Below are positions 23,111 through 30,687 of a stretch of DNA of 47,668 nucleotides, in pieces. The stretch is from Candidatus Nomurabacteria bacterium RIFOXYB1_FULL_39_16 (lineage in GTDB: Bacteria; Patescibacteriota; Minisyncoccia; Phycocordibacterales; UBA9973). The position numbers and the translations under genes are program-made. The notes under the pieces are model-generated. The model worked only from the letters and a program-made list of their open reading frames with translations. It was not told the origin of the DNA and searched no databases. Positions within the stretch are counted from its first letter, which is position 1. Every line of letters starts with the position of its first letter. The stretch is from positions 1 to 47,668 of the forward strand of contig MFWB01000011.1 of assembly GCA_001787205.1 (NCBI GenBank). The letters run 5' to 3'.

Positions 23111-23721
23111 ACTCGCTCGACGTAGTCGCCGGTCTCGGTATTTACACGAATCACATCTCCTTCACTTACGAACATTGGAGCGTTTAAAGTAGTGCCGTTT
23201 TCAAGCGTGATTATTTTATTTCCGCCTTTAGAGGTGTCCCCTCTCACCGCCGGAGGAGCTTCTTTGACTTTGAACTCCATCTTGATAGGCAGAGAAACCT
23301 TTATCACCACCTCCTCGTCGTCATTGTCCCACACCAAAGTGGTGACATTTTCATTTTGTTTTAAAAATTTAGCCGCGTTCCCGATAAGCGCTTCATCTAG
23401 TTTGAATCTCTTACTCTTGTCTTCTGGATCGCAGAACCAATACTCTCCCCCGCCTGCATCGCTATGCGAAGCATTGCGGGCAGGTTTGTTGTGATACAAG
23501 AAAGTGGTATCGCGTTTTACGATATCCGCTTCATCGGCTGAGTCAGCTACGTGATAAGTGGCAGGGAAAACTTTCCCGGAAATCAGACTTCGCAATTTTA
23601 CCTGATTTTGAGGTTTCCTTTGCTGAGTGCGGGCAACGTGAGACTCCACCACCTCGCAAGGCTCATCATCATGAATGATTATTTTTTTCTCGCGAATTTC
23701 GTTGTATTGAAGTTGTGACAT
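23107..23721 (-). CDS. efp: Translation elongation factor P with an unusual loop and a repeat insertion
   Basis: The 204-residue protein (start [13 protein letters not shown], chosen over an upstream ATG that lies inside the 44-bp palindrome) has the three EF-P domains and the typical end [20 protein letters not shown] helps ribosomes stalled at proline runs. The tip of domain I, usually PGKGQ with a modified Lys or an Arg, reads [11 protein letters not shown] here, so the modification state cannot be predicted. About 14 extra residues ([14 protein letters not shown]) sit between FLYH and EYWFCDPE in the middle domain, encoded by a GC-rich palindrome. It is the last gene after rpsF-ssb-rpsR. 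Confidence 0.93.
   Translation of the reverse strand: MSQLQYNEIREKKIIIHDDEPCEVVESHVARTQQRKPQNQVKLRSLISGKVFPATYHVADSADEADIVKRDTTFLYHNKPARNASHSDAGGGEYWFCDPEDKSKRFKLDEALIGNAAKFLKQNENVTTLVWDNDDEEVVIKVSLPIKMEFKVKEAPPAVRGDTSKGGNKIITLENGTTLNAPMFVSEGDVIRVNTETGDYVERV
23448..23484. repeat. Short GC-rich palindrome (family B) in frame in efp
   Basis: CCCGCCTGCATCGC and GCATTGCGGGCAGG form an imperfect 14-bp stem with an 8-nt loop. It encodes the insertion in the EF-P middle domain. Confidence 0.75.
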
Positions 23722-23735
23722 AAAAAATATGCAGA

Positions 23736-23779
23736 CCATACTCCCGGGATATGGGAATTCCCATATCCCGGGAGTATGG
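23736..23779. repeat. Perfect 44-bp palindrome between rpsR and efp
   Basis: Each arm is 22 nt (CCATACTCCCGGGATATGGGAA and its complement, without spacer), centred between 23757 and 23758. It would give a fully paired stem in RNA, or a cruciform in DNA. There is no T-run. Its position between two co-directional genes suggests an mRNA-processing or coupling role. Confidence 0.9.
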
Positions 23780-23780
23780 G

Positions 23781-23789
23781 TGTGGATAA
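23781..23789 (-). promoter_or_regulatory. DnaA-box sequence next to the 44-bp palindrome
   Basis: A perfect TTATCCACA on the minus strand lies 1 bp from the palindrome, after the rpsR stop codon. Confidence 0.45.
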
Positions 23790-23794
23790 CTACT

Positions 23795-23995
23795 TTACTT
23801 AACTACGAAAGGAAGCAGGCCCATAAACCTCGCATGCTTGATGGCGGAAGTGAGAGCGCGCTGATTCTTGGAAGTGACGCCGGACCTCTTGTGGCTTACA
23901 ATCTTGCCGTTTGGATTTAAAAATTTCTTTAAGATTTCAATATCCTTGTAGTCTATGTATTTTATGTTGTTGGCTGAAAAATAATCTTGTTTCAT
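23795..23995 (-). CDS. rpsR: Ribosomal protein bS18
   Basis: The 66-residue protein matches bS18, with IDYKDIEILKKFLNPNGKI and the basic SGVTSKNQRALTSAIKHARFMGLLPFV region that binds 16S rRNA with bS6. It follows ssb by 13 nt in the conserved order rpsF-ssb-rpsR. The rplI gene (bL9), which often follows in other bacteria, is absent here; efp takes that place. Loss of bL9 is known in many CPR groups, though absence from the genome cannot be seen from one window. Confidence 0.96.
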   Translation of the reverse strand: MKQDYFSANNIKYIDYKDIEILKKFLNPNGKIVSHKRSGVTSKNQRALTSAIKHARFMGLLPFVVK

Positions 23996-24008
23996 AATTT
24001 TTTATTGA

Positions 24009-24461
24009 TTAAAATGGTATGTCCTCTGAATTAATGTCTTCTTCCGGGTATTCTATAGCGTCAACTTCTCCCTCACTGACAGGGGCTTTGGAGCCTACGC
24101 TGTTTGTGCCTCCATTTCCTCCGGTATTTCCTCCTTTGGGACCAAACTGAGTGCGGTCAGCGACGACTTCGGTACGGTATTTCTTTTCTCCACTGGTTTT
24201 ATCATCCCAACTCCTGGTTTGCATTCTGCCCTCAACTAAGATGGAGCTTCCTTTCTTCATATATTGCGCCACCGTCTCAGCTTGGCGTCCGAAAACCACG
24301 ACATTGTGATAATCAGTAGCTTCTTGGCGAGCGCCACTCTTGTCTTTCCAGACACGATTGGTAGCCAAAGAAAAGGTGCAGACTTTTATACCCGAAGGAA
24401 GAGAGCGAAGTTCCGGATCGCGAGTAAGATTTCCTATTAAAATTGCTTTGTTTAAATACAT
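24009..24461 (-). CDS. ssb: Single-stranded DNA-binding protein
   Basis: The 150-residue protein has the OB fold at 1-105 (MYLNKAILIGNLTRDPELRSLPSG, then SILVEGRMQTRSWDD), a Gly/Asn-rich linker (about 115-128), and the acidic tail ending EDINSEDIPF that recruits repair and replication proteins. It coats single-stranded DNA as a tetramer. It lies between rpsF and rpsR. Confidence 0.97.
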   Translation of the reverse strand: MYLNKAILIGNLTRDPELRSLPSGIKVCTFSLATNRVWKDKSGARQEATDYHNVVVFGRQAETVAQYMKKGSSILVEGRMQTRSWDDKTSGEKKYRTEVVADRTQFGPKGGNTGGNGGTNSVGSKAPVSEGEVDAIEYPEEDINSEDIPF

Positions 24462-24496
24462 GATTCGTAATTTAAAATTTATAATTTGTAATTATC

Positions 24497-25015
24497 TTAC
24501 ACCGCAATCATCGCGTCTATTTCTTTATCAATCTCTTCTTTGTTTATAGGAACAGCTTCTTCTCCTTCTACGGTTTTATGTGTATTGGGCACTCTCTTAT
24601 GTCCTGCATCCCTTCCCACGAACCTTTTGGCCGCGATGGTGTTTTCTTTTACTGTCTTTAATATCAAAAATCTTACAAAGTTAGGGTCAAGGTCAAGCTT
24701 CTTCTTTAATTCCAAGACCTTATCTGAATCCATAACGAATTTGGTCCAGCCGAAATATGCAGTGTTAAATTTGTTGCGGACATTGGAGATGACTTTGACC
24801 ATAGAGTAAGCAAGTGGAATAATTTTCGGCATTTCGTCGGAAATAATTTCTCCCTTGAAAGAAGATACGAGTTCTTTGACGTTGCCGTACATAACCGGTA
24901 AATTTTCTTCGGTAATTGAAGGCACTAAAAGATATCCGAGTTCGTATACCCTCTCGTTTACTCCCGTGTCCGCATCGTTTGATGCGATTTCGTCTTTAAT
25001 TTCGTTATCCTGCAT
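24497..25015 (-). CDS. rpsF: Ribosomal protein bS6
   Basis: The protein has 172 residues from Met at 25015 (the frame also opens at 25024). The core (about 25-125) matches bS6: YELGYLLVPSITEENLP, KIIPLAYSMVKV and FVRFLILKT. N- and C-terminal extensions make it longer than the usual 95-130 residues. The inner ATG is preferred because TACTAT lies 7 nt before it and overlaps the outer ATG. It is the first gene of the rpsF-ssb-rpsR-efp cluster. Confidence 0.92.
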   Translation of the reverse strand: MQDNEIKDEIASNDADTGVNERVYELGYLLVPSITEENLPVMYGNVKELVSSFKGEIISDEMPKIIPLAYSMVKVISNVRNKFNTAYFGWTKFVMDSDKVLELKKKLDLDPNFVRFLILKTVKENTIAAKRFVGRDAGHKRVPNTHKTVEGEEAVPINKEEIDKEIDAMIAV

Positions 25016-25022
25016 AGGTTTC

Positions 25023-25051
25023 ATAGTAGCAAAAACTTTTTAAAAAAGCAA
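25023..25051 (-). promoter_or_regulatory. Promoter of the rpsF cluster
   Basis: The minus strand has TTGCTT (25046-25051), 17 nt, TACTAT (25023-25028), then 7 nt to the ATG at 25015. It lies directly beside a palindromic element (25055-25092). Confidence 0.6.
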
Positions 25052-25054
25052 TTC

Positions 25055-25092
25055 ACCTCACCCCAGCCCTCTCCTTAATAAGGAGAGGGGGC
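25055..25092. repeat. Half palindromic element (family A) between tatD and rpsF
   Basis: CCTCACCCCAGCC followed by the hairpin CTCTCC-TTAATA-AGGAGAG. The tip and hairpin match the left end of the DUF559/VOC element at 25995. Confidence 0.78.
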
Positions 25093-25977
25093 CTAGATTC
25101 CGAAAAGTCGTTTGGCATTCGCCACAATAGCCTTCGCCACCTCCTCCTCGGGAAGTTTCTTGATTTCGGCGATTCTTTTAACTATTTCTGCCACATAAAC
25201 AGGTTCGTTGCGTTTGCCTCTATACGGCACAGGCGCCATATATGGAGAATCCGTGTCTGTTAGTATCATATCAAGTGGAAGATCTTTAATTATCCCCTCG
25301 TAGTCGCAACTTCTGCCACTTTTCTTGGGAGGATAGGTAATGGCGCCGGTAAAAGAAATCATAAACCCAAAGGCTATAAAATTTTTCGCATCTTCCAGGT
25401 CGCCCTCAAAAAAATGAACCACTCCTTTGACTTTCGCGTGTTGTTTCAAAATTTCCAAAATGTCGGCGTATGCATTTTTATTTTTTTCTCCTGCCTCGCC
25501 CACAGGCGGGTCATAATTATTCCTCACGTGAATCATTAATGGTCTTTCTGTCTCGTTTGCCAATTCCACCTGCGCGATAAAATTTTCTTTTTGTTTTTTT
25601 ATAGACTCTTCATCCATATGATAATAATCCAGTCCACATTCCCCTATCGCCACCACCTTAGGGTCTTTCAAAAGCTCCCTATAAGCTTCTTTGTCAAAAG
25701 TTTCTCCACGAGAAGTAAATTCTTTTCCTCCTTCTCCTAATTCTTTTTCGTCATGAAATGAGGCTCCGGTGTGGATAGGATGAAGTCCGACAATAGCGTA
25801 CACGCCTTCTTTGTATTTATTTGCCAACTCAACTGCCCTCCTCGAAGTATCTATCTGTGTACCCACATTCATAAACCAAGTGTCGTTGTCTAGAGCACGC
25901 TTAATAACCTCGTCTCTGTCGGCGTCAAAAGCGGTAAAATTCACGTGGCTATGGATGTCTATGTATTTGGGGATCAT
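25093..25977 (-). CDS. tatD: TatD-family metal-dependent DNase/hydrolase
   Basis: The 294-residue protein is a TIM-barrel hydrolase. Metal-site motifs are IDIHSHVNF (near residue 8), AIGECGLDYY (E near 113), MIHVRN (H near 148), GVVHFFEG (H near 184) and LTDTDSPY (D near 232). TatD enzymes trim 3' ends of damaged DNA. An extra loop, DPPVGEAGEKNKN (about 155-167), sits after the MIHVRNNY strand and is encoded by a GC-rich palindrome. The stop codon abuts the palindromic element at 25055-25092. Confidence 0.93.
   Translation of the reverse strand: MIPKYIDIHSHVNFTAFDADRDEVIKRALDNDTWFMNVGTQIDTSRRAVELANKYKEGVYAIVGLHPIHTGASFHDEKELGEGGKEFTSRGETFDKEAYRELLKDPKVVAIGECGLDYYHMDEESIKKQKENFIAQVELANETERPLMIHVRNNYDPPVGEAGEKNKNAYADILEILKQHAKVKGVVHFFEGDLEDAKNFIAFGFMISFTGAITYPPKKSGRSCDYEGIIKDLPLDMILTDTDSPYMAPVPYRGKRNEPVYVAEIVKRIAEIKKLPEEEVAKAIVANAKRLFGI
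25490..25511. repeat. Short GC-rich palindrome (family B) in frame in tatD
   Basis: CCTGCCT and AGGCGGG pair with one mismatch around a 7-nt loop. It encodes DPPVGEAG in TatD. Confidence 0.65.
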
Positions 25978-26017
25978 GGATTAATTCAATTAAGAACCTC
26001 ACCCTGCCCTCTCCTTA

Positions 26018-26377
26018 TTAAGGAGAGGGTGAATTTAATTCATTGATAATTTTCTTTAATACACTATCTATATTAACATTTACTTCATTATTCCAAAAAC
26101 GAATTACTTTTATACCAAATACAGATAAATAATCGGATCTTTCAATGTCATATTCTTTATTTTCAATATGCTGTGAACCATCAATCTCAATCGCCAACTT
26201 TTTTAACGGACAATAAAAATCCAAAACATACGGACCCACGGAATACTGTCTTTTTATTTTTAAACCTAACTGATTATTTCTTAATTTACCCCAAAGAATT
26301 TCTTCTTCCTTGGTTTGAGATCGCCTTAATAAAACACGCTTGGTTAAATTTTTTGTCTTATTATAGAAAACCGTCAT
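26018..26377 (-). CDS. DUF559 (Vsr-like PD-(D/E)XK) endonuclease-domain protein
   Basis: The 119-residue protein has the DUF559 core: a basic N-terminus with RRSQTKEEEILWGKLRN, then SVGPYVLDFYCPLKKLAIEIDGSQH. D53, E64 and D66 are likely metal-site residues, and H70 is conserved in the family. It then has VIRFWNNEV. The fold is related to very-short-patch repair endonuclease. The last residues NSPSP and the stop codon are encoded by the flanking hairpin. It is about 56% identical by eye to the second copy at 30700-31065. It may nick or cleave DNA for element movement; this is untested. Confidence 0.8.
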   Translation of the reverse strand: MTVFYNKTKNLTKRVLLRRSQTKEEEILWGKLRNNQLGLKIKRQYSVGPYVLDFYCPLKKLAIEIDGSQHIENKEYDIERSDYLSVFGIKVIRFWNNEVNVNIDSVLKKIINELNSPSP

Positions 26378-26391
26378 ATGATGAATAAGCT

Positions 26392-26757
26392 CTACTGACT
26401 TTTAGTTGCAACCTCTAAAATATATCCATCTGGGTCTTTAAAATCTACAGTATAAGCGGTTTTGTTTTTGTAAATATAATCAACTGGACCCCTAATAATA
26501 TTTCCATTATTACTTATCAAGAATTCCGCCACTTTATCTACGACACTCCTAGATTCAGCAAGAAAACAAATATGACGTGGTCCTGCACTTTTGATAAACC
26601 CAAAAGGTTGTTCTATAAAATAAATTTTTGTTTCTCCATTACTAAACCCATTTTCATTTATCTTTTGCCAATCAATGACTTGAAATAGGTTTTCATAAAA
26701 ATTTAAAGAAACAGCAAGCTTCGAAACCCAGAATTCTATATGTTTTATTGTTGTCAT
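26392..26757 (-). CDS. VOC (glyoxalase/bleomycin-resistance-like) superfamily protein
   Basis: The 121-residue protein, MTTIKHIEFWVSKLAVSLNFY..., has the paired beta-alpha-beta-beta-beta plan of VOC proteins. Possible metal ligands lie in KHIEF, KIYFIEQ, PRHICF and YILEVA. A longer frame to 26811 adds residues encoded by the palindromic element (SPPTPLLIKERGINY), so the inner ATG is chosen. The substrate is unknown. It sits inside the palindrome-ended unit with DUF559, so it could be cargo. Confidence 0.75.
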   Translation of the reverse strand: MTTIKHIEFWVSKLAVSLNFYENLFQVIDWQKINENGFSNGETKIYFIEQPFGFIKSAGPRHICFLAESRSVVDKVAEFLISNNGNIIRGPVDYIYKNKTAYTVDFKDPDGYILEVATKSQ

Positions 26758-26807
26758 GTAATTTATTCCCCTCTCCTTAATAAGGAGAGGGGTTGGGGGT
26801 GAGGTTC

Positions 26808-28295
26808 TCAATCTTTTCTTAAAAACAAAGGTTTCTCGGGTTTTTTGTTGGCTTTAATTAACTCTTGGATTGTTTGAGAAGTTTCAGGCAATATTAGTTC
26901 TAACATCTTTACTATTTTATACAAACGAATAACCATATCGGAAATTAATTCTTTCCCTTTTTTCTCATCTATTTTTACAACTTTAAACGGTTCTGTTTCT
27001 TGGATAGATTTATCCAGTTCGCCAATTTTATCCCAGACAAAGTCCGTCGCTTGTTTGATGTCAAATTTTTCAAAAAAACTAAAATATTCTGTGAAATCTG
27101 TCTCCTCTCCAATCTCTGGACACTTTTCTAAATATTTTTCTGATAATGTAAGTATTCGTGAAGTTAAATTCCCCAACCCATTTGCCAATCCAGAATTATA
27201 AGCATCTTTAAAGCGTTCCATTGTGAAGGGACTATCTTCAAAGGAAGAAACTTCTCGCAAAAGGAAATAGCGGAGCGCGTCGGTGCCGTATTCCGCGACC
27301 AATCCCGTCGGATCTGCGACATTGCCCAAAGTTTTAGACATTTTTACTCCTCCATCCGCTGTAATAAATCCATTCACTACTATTTGATGTGTATTTTTTA
27401 CACCGGCAGCCATCAGCATCGCTTGCCACATTGCAGATTGAAAACGAGTATTATCTTTCCCACAATATTGCGTCGGGTTTCCATTCACCCAATATTTTTC
27501 AAACAAATCCTCCCCTCCTGCCTGAGGAGGGGTGCCCTTTAGGGCGGGGTGGTGGGAGTCTGGCCAACCTAGGGTAGAAATATAATTCGTAAGTGCATCA
27601 AACCACACATACATCACGTGCTCTTCATCCCCCGGCACCGGTATGCCCCAAGACATCTTTGATTTCAAGCGTGAAATAGAGAAATCTTGTAGCCCGCGAG
27701 AGACAAAAGCCTTCATTTCATTAAAGCGAAAATCGGGCACGACAAAATTCGGATTTTCTTCGTAAAATTTCAAAAGTTTTTCACCAAATTCACTATACTT
27801 GAAAAAGTAATTTTCTTCTTCAATAATTTCAAGCGGACGGCCAGGGTGCACGGGGCATTCATCATTTACGAGTTCGGAATCACTCTTCGTTTCTTCGCAA
27901 CCGACACAATATTTCGCTTCATAATTTTTCTTATAGATATATCCATTGTCATTCACCCTCTTCCAGAATTCTTGCGCGGACTTTATGTGATGTTTATCTG
28001 TCGTGCGGACAAAATGCAAAATTTCTTCATCCATCCCGAAAATTTTCACTGATTCTTTGAATTTTAAAAAGTTCTCGTCTACGAATTCTTGTGGCTGTTT
28101 GCCCTGTGAGAGAGCTTTCTCGTAAATCTTCATTCCGTGCTCGTCCGTGCCAGTGTTAAAAAAAACATCAAAACCTTGCAGTTTTTTGTATCTGGCGATG
28201 ACATCCGTCCGCACAAATTCCAGCGCATGCCCCATATGGAGGTCCGCGTTTACGTACGGAAGAGTCGTTGTAATGTAGAAACTAGTTTTTTTCAT
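26808..28295 (-). CDS. metG: Methionyl-tRNA synthetase
   Basis: The 495-residue class I synthetase has HMGH (20-23), a zinc knuckle CVGC and CPVH (about 130-150), and KMSKT (about 317-321), followed by the anticodon-binding helical domain. It lacks the C-terminal tRNA-binding extension of longer forms. About 16 residues (HHPALKGTPPQAGGED, about 248-263) are encoded by a palindromic element and lie after WFDALTNYISTLGWP; the residues on both sides match the family without a gap in frame. The start overlaps the end of the AI-2E gene by 14 nt. Confidence 0.95.
   Translation of the reverse strand: MKKTSFYITTTLPYVNADLHMGHALEFVRTDVIARYKKLQGFDVFFNTGTDEHGMKIYEKALSQGKQPQEFVDENFLKFKESVKIFGMDEEILHFVRTTDKHHIKSAQEFWKRVNDNGYIYKKNYEAKYCVGCEETKSDSELVNDECPVHPGRPLEIIEEENYFFKYSEFGEKLLKFYEENPNFVVPDFRFNEMKAFVSRGLQDFSISRLKSKMSWGIPVPGDEEHVMYVWFDALTNYISTLGWPDSHHPALKGTPPQAGGEDLFEKYWVNGNPTQYCGKDNTRFQSAMWQAMLMAAGVKNTHQIVVNGFITADGGVKMSKTLGNVADPTGLVAEYGTDALRYFLLREVSSFEDSPFTMERFKDAYNSGLANGLGNLTSRILTLSEKYLEKCPEIGEETDFTEYFSFFEKFDIKQATDFVWDKIGELDKSIQETEPFKVVKIDEKKGKELISDMVIRLYKIVKMLELILPETSQTIQELIKANKKPEKPLFLRKD
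27511..27556. repeat. Half composite palindromic element (family A) in frame in metG
   Basis: Hairpin CCCCTCC-TGCCT-GAGGAGGGG, inner stem CCCTTTAGGG, and core GGGGTGGTGG. It equals one half of the ftsK copy at 19902-19992. Confidence 0.82.
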
Positions 28296-29361
28296 CGCTT
28301 GTTTTTAATAGAGTCTTGTCTTTCTCAATATCATTCAAAAATTCCATCAAAATCACAGACATCGGGATAGAGAGAATGGCTCCCCAAACTCCGCCCAATT
28401 CAAAGCCTATCACCACCGCCAAGATAATGACAATAGGCGAAAGACCCACTATCTTCTTGATAATAAGTGGAGCAAAAAGGAAAACTTCAAATTGGTGAAC
28501 AATGATATAGGCTCCGGTAACCATTACGGCGCTTCCCAGTCCGTCGGAAATGTACGAGAAGAAAAAAGTCGGAACCAAAGCGACTAAAATACCGTAAGGC
28601 ACCATCTCCATTATTCCCGCGATGATGGCAAGCAAGAGCGCGTACTGTATTCCGACAAGCGAGAGTATTAGATAGATCAAAATACCCACCACAACACCGA
28701 GAAGCATCTGCCCCTTTACCCAGAGGCCTATCTTGCGGCTTGAGCGCGCCCACAGGTCAACCACGTAATTTTCATAGGAAATAGGAATAATGATACGAAG
28801 GAAATTCTCTATCCCCTTTTCTTGGATTGAAAGATAAAAAGAAAGAACGATAATCAGGAAAAAGTTGAAGATGCTTCCGAAAGCCACAGAGATGGTGGTA
28901 AAGAATCCTCCAGACAAATTCAAAATGAAAGTCTTGGACACAGACAGAAGCGACGAGACAGAAAAGTCTCCTCCCAGACTGCTCACCACATCTTTCGCCC
29001 CGGAAAACGCTTCGTTTTTGAAAAAATTCAATATGGAAACATCGGGAGCATAAGAGGCTAAGAAAGTGGAGAAGTTATAAATTTCTGTTATTAAAAGCGG
29101 AGCAAAGAGATAAAACATTCCCGACAAAATGGACAACGACACGGCATACGTTATTACAATACCCAAGATTCTGCCAATTCCTATCTTTTGGAAATGGGGC
29201 ACGGATGATTCCATAAAAGAAGCAATCACGATAGCGGTCAAAACCACTAAAACCAAATCTCGCAAGAACCAAAACAGGAACACAGAGATAAGAATCAGAA
29301 CAGCTCGGACTATGCTGCCGGTAGACACTGAAACAGAAGTAATATTTCCTTTCTCAGACAT
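28282..29361 (-). CDS. AI-2E family (PerM/YdiK-like) transporter
   Basis: The 359-residue membrane protein has about eight helices and the family signature region GVVGILIYLILSLVGIQYALLLAIIAGIMEMVPYGILVA, with the PYGILVALVP turn. Members export small molecules or ions; some are Na+/H+ antiporters, so the AI-2 name is not proof of substrate. Met at 29361 is chosen because TATTAT (29368-29373) lies 6 nt before it. It overlaps metG downstream by 14 nt. Confidence 0.85.
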   Translation of the reverse strand: MSEKGNITSVSVSTGSIVRAVLILISVFLFWFLRDLVLVVLTAIVIASFMESSVPHFQKIGIGRILGIVITYAVSLSILSGMFYLFAPLLITEIYNFSTFLASYAPDVSILNFFKNEAFSGAKDVVSSLGGDFSVSSLLSVSKTFILNLSGGFFTTISVAFGSIFNFFLIIVLSFYLSIQEKGIENFLRIIIPISYENYVVDLWARSSRKIGLWVKGQMLLGVVVGILIYLILSLVGIQYALLLAIIAGIMEMVPYGILVALVPTFFFSYISDGLGSAVMVTGAYIIVHQFEVFLFAPLIIKKIVGLSPIVIILAVVIGFELGGVWGAILSIPMSVILMEFLNDIEKDKTLLKTSDEKN

Positions 29362-29367
29362 AAAAAT

Positions 29368-29373
29368 ATAATA
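29368..29373 (-). promoter_or_regulatory. -10 box of the AI-2E gene (leaderless spacing)
   Basis: TATTAT lies 6 nt before the ATG; the -35 region is weak. Confidence 0.5.
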
Positions 29374-29382
29374 GCACAAAAA

Positions 29383-30651
29383 CTAGAATTTAAGAATCTT
29401 CAAGAATGGAACCTTTTCCTTAAACGGCCCAATGAGCGCCAAATTCAGCTTTTTGTTTTGAAAGATTTCTCCGGCCAGATTTTGAATTTGTGCTGCTGTA
29501 ACCTTACGTATTTCTAGAGCTTTTTCTTCCATATTGCGGGATTTCCGCTTCAGAAGCTCTTGTCCACCGTAGAAATTGGCGATGTCATCGCTTGATTCCA
29601 GGGAAAGCTTCATATTGCCTATTAGGCATTCTTTCACTTTATTTAATTCCTCTTCCCCCACCTTTTCATTTTTTAATTTTTTACATTCTTCCAAGACTGC
29701 CGAGAGAACTTCATTTATTCTTTTATTGTCCACCCCGGCGGAAATCTGGAAAAATCCGTGGTCGGTATAAGTGTCGTTGTAAGCCCGCACATAATACCCG
29801 ACGCCCATTTCTTCTCTGAGCTTTTGGAAAAGTCTAGAACTCATTCCTCCGCCCAAGACTCCCCCCAGGACCGAGAGCACGGCATTGTTTTTACTAAACA
29901 GGTCATAAGTGCGCACACCCAAGACGAAATGTGTCTGGTCCGTCTGCTTGAAACTTATCAACGCTTCAGGCTTGCTTTGAGCTTCTTTCACTTTTACTTT
30001 GCTCATTTTCTTGCCTCGTTTCACAGAACCGAAAATTTTATTCGCCTCACGCAATACTTCTTTTTCTGTCACCGCTCCTGCTACTATGAGCACAGTGGCT
30101 TCAGGTAAATAATGAGCTTTTTTGTAATTAACAAAATCGTCGCGTTTCATATTCAAAATATTTTTCTTGGAACCGGCTATGTTCCATCCAGCCGGGGCGT
30201 CTCCATAGAGCAACTCCATCATCAAATCCTGCACGTGCCTGTTCGGCAAATCTTCGTACATATTTATTTCTTCTATAATCACACCCTTTTCCTTTTGCAT
30301 TTCAGCCTCCGGAAAAGTGGAATTCAAATAAATATCTGACACCACATCAAAAATTTTACTGAAGTGTTTTGCATCAGATTTTGCATAGTATCCTGTATAT
30401 TCTTGTCCGGTAAAAGCGTTGTACTGACTGCCCAATGCATCTAACTCTTTTGAAATATCAATAGCCTTAGGCCTCTTCACCGTGCCCTTGAAGCACATAT
30501 GCTCCAAAAAGTGAGAAATTCCGTTATTTCTTTTCTCTTCATATTTGGACCCGGCTTCTACCAAGACAAGCACTGTTGCCGTAGGATTCTCCTTCATCGG
30601 AATAGTAACAACCCGCAGTCCATTTTTTAAAACTTTTTTTGAGAATTTCAT
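29383..30651 (-). CDS. M16-family zinc peptidase
   Basis: The 422-residue protein has the inverted zinc motif HFLEH (H47, E50, H51) and a downstream EE in GVIIEEINMYED that supplies the third ligand. The second half-domain has GGGMSSRLFQKLREEMGVGYYVRAY. This matches processing-peptidase-like M16B enzymes, which act on short peptides or leader sequences. The ATG at 30651 is chosen; a longer frame reads back into the palindromic element. The promoter takes its -35 box from that element. Confidence 0.9.
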   Translation of the reverse strand: MKFSKKVLKNGLRVVTIPMKENPTATVLVLVEAGSKYEEKRNNGISHFLEHMCFKGTVKRPKAIDISKELDALGSQYNAFTGQEYTGYYAKSDAKHFSKIFDVVSDIYLNSTFPEAEMQKEKGVIIEEINMYEDLPNRHVQDLMMELLYGDAPAGWNIAGSKKNILNMKRDDFVNYKKAHYLPEATVLIVAGAVTEKEVLREANKIFGSVKRGKKMSKVKVKEAQSKPEALISFKQTDQTHFVLGVRTYDLFSKNNAVLSVLGGVLGGGMSSRLFQKLREEMGVGYYVRAYNDTYTDHGFFQISAGVDNKRINEVLSAVLEECKKLKNEKVGEEELNKVKECLIGNMKLSLESSDDIANFYGGQELLKRKSRNMEEKALEIRKVTAAQIQNLAGEIFQNKKLNLALIGPFKEKVPFLKILKF

Positions 30652-30658
30652 ATGAATC

Positions 30659-30687
30659 ATATTACCACAGATAGCACCCCACCCCAA
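30659..30687 (-). promoter_or_regulatory. Promoter of the M16 gene, partly inside a palindromic element
   Basis: The minus strand has TTGGGG (30682-30687, within the element tip), 17 nt, TAATAT (30659-30664), then 7 nt to ATG. Confidence 0.5.

Larger units (their letters stand above)
25995..26806. mobile_element. Putative DUF559-bearing palindromic element with a VOC gene
   Basis: The ends form a perfect 10-bp inverted repeat: AACCTCACCC (25995-26004) and GGGTGAGGTT (26797-26806). Inside each end lies the same hairpin (CTCTCC-TTATTA-AGGAGAG at about 26010-26028; CTCTCC-TTAATA-AGGAGAG at about 26771-26789). Between them are a DUF559 nuclease gene and a VOC-family gene. The DUF559 stop codon lies in the left hairpin loop. 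No clear target duplication is visible. The claim that it moves is inference. Confidence 0.55.

Noticed and set aside
23729-23920. A plus-strand open frame starting in the 44-bp palindrome
   Set aside because: It is antisense to rpsR and its first codons are just the palindrome; no family resemblance.
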